NCBI GenBank assembly: GCA_945643635.1
Contig: CALZFC010000108.1
Coordinates: 587,001 to 651,000, forward strand
DNA from: Allodiplogaster sudhausi
Taxonomy: Eukaryota; Nematoda; Chromadorea; Rhabditida; Diplogasteridae
Reading direction: 5' to 3'
DNA: 64,000 bases
The notes below the pieces were generated by a model, which was not told the DNA's origin, did not search any database, and was given only the letters and a program-made list of their open reading frames with translations. The translations under genes and the position numbers were made by a program. This document shows, piece by piece, positions 56,700 to 64,000 of the stretch. The number at the start of each line of letters is the position of its first letter. The stretch's first letter is position 1.

Positions 56700-57491
56700 C
56701 TCGATTATACTTACAACATCCTCTGAATAAATTCGATGATTTAAAAAAAAATTTAATTTGGCCGATTATGGCTTCCGAGCCACTCGATCCGTATACTTTA
56801 CATTATCTCGTGAACAGCACTGCGCTTGTTCTTATATTCTTCTCATTTTCTTTTTTTGATTTTTTTTAAAAATAGTTTTGGAAAAAGATCACTCCAGTCT
56901 TTGGGTGAGTCACACGTTTTCTCAATAATGACAGTATTTCTGCCAGGAAAAAAAAAAACAATTTTTATATTTATGATCCTTATTATTTATGATCCTTATG
57001 TGGAATTGTTTGTTAAAGAAAGACAGAGCCGAACCCTTATGTGTAGGACGAGGAAACATCTCGCTTAAATGGAGCGATAAGAGCGTCGACCACGCGCCGT
57101 GGGTGAGAAGAATGAAAATGACACTGACAGTGAGCTTGGCGCTGGCATCCTTAAACAACATGATTTTGCATTTTTCATGTTCCAAAGTTGCACGTTTACC
57201 AAGCAGAATAATTCTTCTTTGCACTTTCTTTTGCTATGCAATTTTGCTGACGATAACTACAACAAAGCAAATTTTGAAAAAAAAAATATTTTCAGCACTT
57301 GAGGAGCGTGAAATAGTAGGCGAAGAATACGTACTCGGTCAGAACTTTATATATACTATAAATATATATTTAAAAAGACAATTTCATAATTTAGCGTCGC
57401 CAGCTTCCGTTTCTATTTTCCAACTCATTCATCTGAGCTTCTTCATCGGTGGCCGGTCGACTCTCCCCTGCTGCTTCGGCTCGCACTGAAG
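56700..57491. other. Intergenic between divergent genes
   Basis: It must contain the start and promoter of the dehydratase (minus) and the promoter of the Pro-rich protein gene (plus). Open frames here (for example 56989-57489 plus) lack recognisable domains. Confidence 0.5.
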
Positions 57492-59880
57492 ATGCCGATT
57501 CCGATCGGTGTCAAAGTAGGGGTTATGCTCGGCGCGGTTGGCGCCTCTCTTCTACCCGCCGGCGGATGCTTCTACTGCATCAAGAAGGTGCCGTTAAATC
57601 GATTCACGTATAATTTAAAAAGAAATATATATATATGAAGTGCTTAAATTTTATTAGAATGAAAAAAACTATTATTTTTTTTAATAAATGAATTTTCAGA
57701 AGAACGCTGCGCGACGCCCTAAAAATAACGAGGTAGGCGATTGGCGCTGTAAGAACCAAGCTATATATTTCTCAGATGACATTTCATTCGAAACTGAGCG
57801 CACTGATTAGCTGTTACCAATTTTAGCAGGACGAGAACGAAGAGGACGACAATGAGAAATACGAGCCGTTGGCACACCAGGAGCCCCCGGAAACACTGCC
57901 CAAGTTTCAGCCCCCGGCACCACTGCCCAAGTCGCAGCCCCCGGCACAGCCCAAATCTCAGCCCCCGGCCCACCTGCCCAAGTATCAGCTCTCGGTACTC
58001 CTGCCCAAGTCGAAGTCCCCGGTACAGCCCAAGTCTCAGTCCCGTTCGACAATGCCCAAGAAGTCTCAGCCCCATGCAACGCTGCTCAACTGGCAACCCC
58101 CAGTACAGCCAAAATCTCAGCCCCCGGCCCAACTGACCAAGTCTCGAGCTCCGACACCACTGGCCAAGTCTCATGCTCCCGCACCACTAACCCAGTCTCA
58201 GTCATCGGCACCACTGACCAAGTCGCAGACTATCTACGCTGCCGACACCGACCCTTGCTCGTGCAACAGTGCTTACTCGGTAAGAAAGTTCGTCTAGGGC
58301 AGCTTGTCTACGGCAATAGTTCTAAAGAGTTGAAAGATTTTGTAAAAGATGGCGCCAGTTTTCTCTGTTTCCAGTCGATTCCGCCTGCGCAGTCCCCGTC
58401 GGACATTCGCTCTCGCAGCTCGGCACTCATGAGTGGACAGCAGCTCTATGGCAGCGGCGGCGGGGTAGGATTCTGGAAATATGTATATACTTTATTATAA
58501 GGAAAGATAGAATGTAAAAAGAAAATCAATCATGAATGTCGCATACTTGCTGTATCAAGGATTTTCCAAAGAAATTATGTGCAATTTCCAGGTTCAGGCA
58601 GCCATTCACGAAAACCAGGCGCTCCAGCGTGATGAGCTCGACCAGCCGCTCGTGCATCAGGAGAAAAAGAACATTGGCCATGAAGAGGTGAGAGAAGCGC
58701 TATTGCAAAAAAAAGGAAACGGAAAAGGAAATTTCATATCTCTATAGTAAAAAAAAAGCTTTTTTTTTTAAAAAAGCAAAAGAACCGTTAAGTGAAAAGA
58801 GAAATAAGATGTGATATCTTATTAATGTATCTGTATTTTTCGGAAGGGGGAGAGAGGCTCTCGGGTGCTTCTCAGCTGCACCGCATTTCTCTGAATGCTT
58901 GTCTTTCCGTGATAGGCGTCCTTGTATAGACGCCATCCTGAGAAGGTGACCCTTTAGAAAGACGAGCCGCAGAAGCAACGGCCGGTCTCCGAGCTTCGCT
59001 CCATGTTCGAAGGAGTCGGAAGGAAGCGCGAGGCGGCACAGGCCGCTCTCAAGCCAAAACTGACTGGCGTCCGCGCCACGTTCGACGTCGCCAAGCAGCA
59101 CAATCGCAAGCCGAACACCCACTGCCCGAACAAGTTCTCCCCGGTGCGCGACATGCGCGAATTTTACAAGGTCTGTCTTTTCAAAGTCGTATGTGCAATA
59201 TTTTGGGGTGCTTACGTTGTAGAATAGTTTGAAAAGCTCACGGATGTTTGCTCCGTCCATTTGTTGCATCCTCGATTCCATCTAATAACTTGTGCATGCG
59301 CAACAGACGTGGGGCAACAAGGACTTCGTGCCGCCCATCGCAGTCTGGCACGAGCCAACCATGGAGCCACCCACGAAACGGCCCATACAAGGACTCCACG
59401 AGGAGCAGCCGGTTCGTTCTCTTTCTATTCATTAACTGCATTTATTGGAAAGTCTTAGCACAGGCAACGACGCAATCCGTGAGTTTTCCCCTATTTCAGC
59501 AGTCGACTGACGTCGTCAACCCGCCAGCCATCAGCGCCGCCTTCGAGGCGCACCAGGAGATGGTCAGGCTCCGGTCCCTCAGTGTGATTCATTATGGAAC
59601 CCTGACTCACGCTTCCGCTACCACTAACGCTCTATTTGCTTTATTATGTACAACTAATTCGTAGCGATAGCAAGGGCCATAGCTTTGACGTTGCATGAGA
59701 CGTCTCTTATAACGTCATACTGTTATTCTTTGAAGTGCTCATTATGGTTAATAGCCGAATTCAAATCCCAATTGAATGCTTTTCCTCCAGGTGCGCGGCG
59801 AGACAAGCGTGCCGCTTCCGAAGCGGCTGCACTTGCGTAGGCGTCGCTCGTTCTATGTGCGCAACTCGTCGAAGGCGTGA
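57492..59880 (+). CDS. Pro-rich repeat protein with N-terminal membrane helix (410 codons)
   Basis: Exons 57492-57587, 57700-57732, 57830-58279, 58375-58464, 58592-58687, 58958-59170, 59307-59411, 59503-59562 and 59791-59880 are all multiples of three and end in TGA. A hydrophobic N-terminus (IGVKVGVMLGAVGASLLPAGG) is followed by a basic stretch, an acidic patch, and about twelve diverged repeats of the type PPAPLPKSQ. The second half is hydrophilic with a conserved-looking domain (RSMFEGVGRKREAAQ, then THCPNKFSPVRDMREFYK) and a very basic end (KRLHLRRRRSFYV). All-phase-0 introns are typical of repeat or modular proteins. A membrane-tethered cytoplasmic scaffold is possible; no family recognised. 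Confidence 0.75.
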
Positions 59881-61150
59881 AGGCCTTCCGCACTCGCCTC
59901 CTAAACCTTCTCGTCAATCTCCATCCGCACCTCCAAGCCATGCGGTACCCTCTCAAAATCCTGCCCCTTTGCCACGCTTCCCTCGCCACAATTTCCTCTC
60001 CTCTCATACTTACCGACTATGCATTTTACTATGAGTAAACTGTTCAATGAAGATACATATATGTATGAATCTATATGAAATATCTGTTCGATCGAAAATT
60101 CTTTTCTCATACATATAAACATCGAAGATAGGCCAGCCAAATTTATGCATTAATTTTTTTTTCGTTACAAATGTTTAATCACAACATTCACTGGAAACAC
60201 TTTATAATGCATTCTGTAAGTTTTGAAAGGAACAACATGATTTCACAATAGTTGCGTAGCCCAGAATATCACGAATTGCTACTTAACGTCCAAGTTATCA
60301 CGAGCAAGCAAACGAACAAATCTCTAGGCGATAGCTTTGAGGCAGAGGTCGACTTCAACGCTCTCTCATCTACTATCCGAACGGCGTGTGACCTCTAGCG
60401 GTTTCAGTTGTACATAAGCGGTCTCCGCGAAATTTGTCACTGCTTGATGTACCCTTCCTCGCTTGCTCAACGATTCCCTTGAGTCCCTCGGGAGAAGCGA
60501 ACGAATGCTCGCCAGAAACGCCCGCAACGGTGAAGCTTCAGCTGGCCTTCTGTTGGAAGTGCGCGAGCAAACATCTGAATATGTCTCTCTATACACTTTT
60601 AATTGCCCAAAAAAACACAACTAAGTACATACATAAAAAGTACAAACGTGAAAAATAGCGCATCTCGACGTGCAGGCTTGTCCATTCTTTGATGCCGGCT
60701 TAGCGTGGTTATTGATACGAACAAAGTGGTAGAATGACAGTTGTATGCTGTCAGTTGACTTGCAGAGTCGTGCTTGGCAGAATCCTCGCTTATATGGCGA
60801 GAGAATGAAGACTATGAAAGAGGCTCCAAAGCCTAGAGTGAATGATCATTGCGTTCTCTACCGTTCGAGATCTACATATAATTCACAGGTCTTCGGGCCG
60901 CTAATTGGTGAACTAACGACCGAAGGGCCGCGAATTAGTGAAGCCTCATATAACAAAAAGTGGAAAAAGCTCTCTTAACGACACTTAATTGAGGGATCGA
61001 CATCGGTAGGTAGCTCCGAGTGCACGAATCTGGAGAAGTCTCTGAGCTCATTTGGCCAAAGCAATTCGTTTAATTTCGAGTCTGTATTAGGCATTGTCCA
61101 TGGGAGCTCAGTCATTTCGGGCACTAATAAGGCTCGAAGATGCTATAATT
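59881..61150. other. No gene recognised
   Basis: Mostly unique AT-rich sequence. Segment 60719-60815 is repeated, diverged, at 62737-62825 (shared: AGAATGACAGTTGTATGCTGTC and ATATGGCGAGAGA). A minus-strand frame at 60366-60620 has no recognisable domain. Confidence 0.5.
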
Positions 61151-61154
61151 AGGC

Positions 61155-61287
61155 TTGGAGTTCTATCTTCATGATTTTCATCTCTCTCTCTCTCTGTCTT
61201 CTCTATCGATTTTTCTCTCTATTCTTTCATCTCTTACTCTCTTCTCCTTCTCAGTCTTTCTCTCCCTCATCTCTCTAATTTCTATAT

Positions 61288-61331
<44 letters not shown>

Positions 61332-61375
61332 TTCCCCTCTTTCTCCTTGTTAACTATCTTTTCTCTCTTTCCTTC
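61155..61375. repeat. CT microsatellite
   Basis: About 200 bp of CT-rich units ending in CTTTCCTTCAG, which resembles a plus-strand acceptor, although no following exon is recognised. Confidence 0.9.
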
Positions 61376-62329
61376 AGTTGTATATCACACTCTTGGACTG
61401 TCTTAACCTAAATGGAACAATTGGAAAGATAAATTATTTATTCTTCAGTCTCTTGGAAACATATCACAATGTTACTTTTGGATACATGTGTGCCAGAATG
61501 GCACATTAAAACGCAGATCGAAAAGGTTCCATGCAAATGTCTTCTCTTTCTCAGATGCCGAAAGGCGTTCTTCACTGTTGCTGCCAGAATTGCCAACATC
61601 TCCAGCGCCTTTCTTCTGGTGATTCGATCTCGCCTTCGTTCTGAATAAAGCGAGAAAATGAGTCAGTGTTGAGAGAGTAATTTTTTATCATTAGAGGGAA
61701 TGGCTAACGTTGCATTTCTCCGTGGCCTGGCGAGAGACGTGCTTGACGACACTTCCCACTTGACACTTGGTTCGCATCAAATGTCCTTGATCTTCTTGGC
61801 AACAGTAACAGCTAACAATAAGTGCTAAAGTACTTGTTAATATTCAGCAGAACTTAAACTGTTTTATTGTCTGAATAGAACAGACCTAAATTGTTCGGCG
61901 TAGACTTTTAATTGATACATGACTTCATCTTACCTTCTCGAACTTGGCAATCCTACCCGATCGGAAGAGGAATTTGCTGATGCCAAAGTTCCACTAAAAA
62001 TGGCACCCGCAGCAAAGTGAATGTTGCCTGTCATGTAGATGGGAATATATCACGTACAAGAATTATCATCCCCCTTTGTCCTTGACTTGCCCCCGTGAGC
62101 TTTATGAAAGTACACCATCCCTCACCATATAAAAGGAGCCCCTGGCACCTTGATAAACACTTGTCTTCACCGTCTACACTTGTGTTCCTGAGTTCCCGCA
62201 TTCCAGTGTTACCTAGCAAGTAACGTAACTTTGCCGAAGCTTGGCGGGCGCTAGTTACTTAAAATACCGGCTAGTTGCTTTTCTTGTTCAAAATACAACG
62301 CTTTTCCATATATTTACTACGGATAAGTT

Positions 62330-62470
62330 TATTTTTCTTTTGTTGTCCAACCCGTTCGAGAGGCGAAACGAAGAAGTCGTCCTGATCGTCAATAACCTTG
62401 ACGTGTTGTCCAACGTTAAAGAGCGACGAATCAACGAGTACAGCTTCCCTCTTCACTTGACCCTTGAAGG
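62330..62470 (-). other. Possible exon with a KOW-like segment
   Basis: The minus strand reads VLVDSSLFNVGQHVKVIDDQ followed by hydrophilic sequence. FNVGQHVKVI resembles the start of KOW motifs, as in SPT5-type transcription factors. Nearby minus-strand segments (61730-61810, 61935-62000, 62637-62820) could be further exons, but no consistent gene model was found. Confidence 0.25.
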
Positions 62471-63344
62471 CAGGCTAAAACAATAAGGGAACTTTTTTTC
62501 AATAGTTCACCTTTTAAAGATCAAGAAGAACATACATATGCATGTATACAAGGTTGACATTAGAAGAAGAGAAAAGTACTGGGTACAAAACGCTGCGAGA
62601 GCGGCGGCTTGAAAAGTTCATGCATGAAATTGGCAATCACTTACTTGAATGAGGTGCTTTCTTTTGAGTTAACCGTTGGTCAAAACTCAAGTGCTTGTCC
62701 ATGATGCGGGCTTCGGGATAGTTCTTGATATGTACGAACAAAGTTGGAGAATGACAGTTGTATGCTGTCGGTTGAGTTGTAGAGTAGTTGCTCGCGTATA
62801 TGGCGAGAGAGTGAAGAAGACTGAAAAAAAATGAGATCATCGCGTAATGTAAAAGTGCGTTTCTACTGTTCGAAATCTATAAATTGGTGAACACCCTATC
62901 TCTACAGAGAACCAAAGCACTATGAATGCACCCGTGCTATAGAAGAATCATTGAGATGAAGTGAATGAACTATAGATTGCACGTAACTATATTACATTCA
63001 ATTATTGCACCTGCTTGCATCTAGTCTATTTATGTGTCTAATAATTGTCCACGTTGACAGTCCTTGAAACAGTTAGCAGTAGCCATTACCAAATAAAGCC
63101 TTAGACATTCGCCCGCTATCCGCTAATGTCATCTTGTGGGAGAGATAGAGAGAAAGATATAAAGAGAGTGGGAGTGAGAGCGAGATATAAGGAGAAAGAG
63201 TGAGAGAATTAGTACTTTGACCCAGGAATCAGCGTCTAATGAGTATGTAAATGTGCTGAGGCATCTTGCAGTTCTAATGGTATGGACACACCCACTGTGT
63301 CTGCACGAGTGCCACAACATCTCTTCCTTTGCCTGCTCCTATCC

Positions 63345-63420
63345 AGGTGTGGCCGGGGCCCTACCGGCCCCCTATGTAGGCCACGGCCCCAGCGCAGGCC
63401 GGGGCCGGCCACCCCTGCTC
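63345..63420. repeat. GC-rich GGCCGGGGCC tract
   Basis: GTGGCCGGGGCCCTACCGGC and further GGCC-rich units closely match the block at 29487-29560. The remainder to 64000 has no recognised gene; an AATAAA lies at about 63992. Confidence 0.7.
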
Positions 63421-64000
63421 CTATCACACCAACCGCTTGTCGCAACTCCGGCGTCCACCTTGGCTGTTTCCACATCAGACGAAGGTCTAACATGGCAGCC
63501 ACCACCAAACACATCGAAGTCACCCATCCTTCTATCCGGATAAGCATCAGTGCTGATGTCTCTAGCTCTGTCGCGATAGAGATGCTCACGGAACGTGGCG
63601 TTGCATCATTTCGTTTTGACCCTCACCAGTCGCCTGTTCCAAGTTACAGTGCCCAGTCACCGGTGGATCTGGATCTGCCTGATTTGACTGTGAACTCATC
63701 ATATGATGTAGAAAAGTCTTAAAGTCACTGAACTATCCGGCACAATCACCGGAGGATCTTCCGCATTGGTCGTTGGACATCAAGTGAAAAGTGATAAGGT
63801 GACGTTACTCTGCCGCCCGCCTATGCTTTATGATAATAATCCCAATTACAACAACTTCTCCAGTCACTTCGTTCGTTTAGTCGCCCTCCATAAGCTCCTT
63901 CAAGCACTACACTCTCAGAGCATTGTTGTTAATGTATGACGCTCTGTTCTTTGACGTATTGTTTTGTTGCTAATATTATCCGCTAGACTCGAATAAAGCC

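Overview
The window is eukaryotic. Every recognisable protein is split into many small exons (about 35 to 450 bp) whose junctions fit GT-AG (twice GC-AG) introns in phase, and most 3' splice sites read T-rich then CAG. Gene structure and content (full-length P-glycoproteins, a GT10 fucosyltransferase, a threonine dehydratase with ACT domain, acceptor-like TTTCAG/TTGCAG just before some start codons as in trans-spliced genes) suggest an invertebrate, most likely a nematode. That assignment is inference; no species was identified.

Layout. 1-8675 (minus) is the 5' half of an ABCB/P-glycoprotein gene (copy A) that runs off the left edge in its linker. 10418-15629 (plus) holds three small genes: a Lys-rich protein, a putative two-helix protein and a four-helix membrane protein. 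17355-35295 (plus) is a complete second P-glycoprotein (copy B); 36 exons splice in phase to 1301 codons. Copies A and B are divergent paralogues; 16 of their first 18 coding exons have identical lengths except where a few codons differ. 36733-42230 holds a small TTAA-flanked element, two weak genes and a 3-kb PIF/Harbinger transposon inserted into a 23-bp minisatellite. 42545-43024 (minus) is an unassigned intronless ORF. 43885-48715 is repeat-rich and carries HSP110-like exon remnants. 49028-52080 (plus) is a complete alpha-1,3-fucosyltransferase (389 codons). 53133-56699 (minus) is a threonine dehydratase with C-terminal ACT domain. 57492-59880 (plus) is a Pro-rich single-helix protein of 410 codons. 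59881-64000 is mostly repeats and unassigned sequence.

The most unusual content is not protein coding. (1) At least four, probably five, TTAA-flanked inverted-repeat elements without any transposase (228 bp to 3.6 kb); two lie exactly at intron edges of P-glycoprotein B where the A paralogue shows the empty site. (2) In at least six introns of four genes, the splice junction and the adjoining exon end are tandemly duplicated inside the intron. (3) The linker intron of both P-glycoproteins is 93 bp long and is tRNA-like on the antisense strand. (4) CT/GA microsatellites fill equivalent introns of both paralogues.
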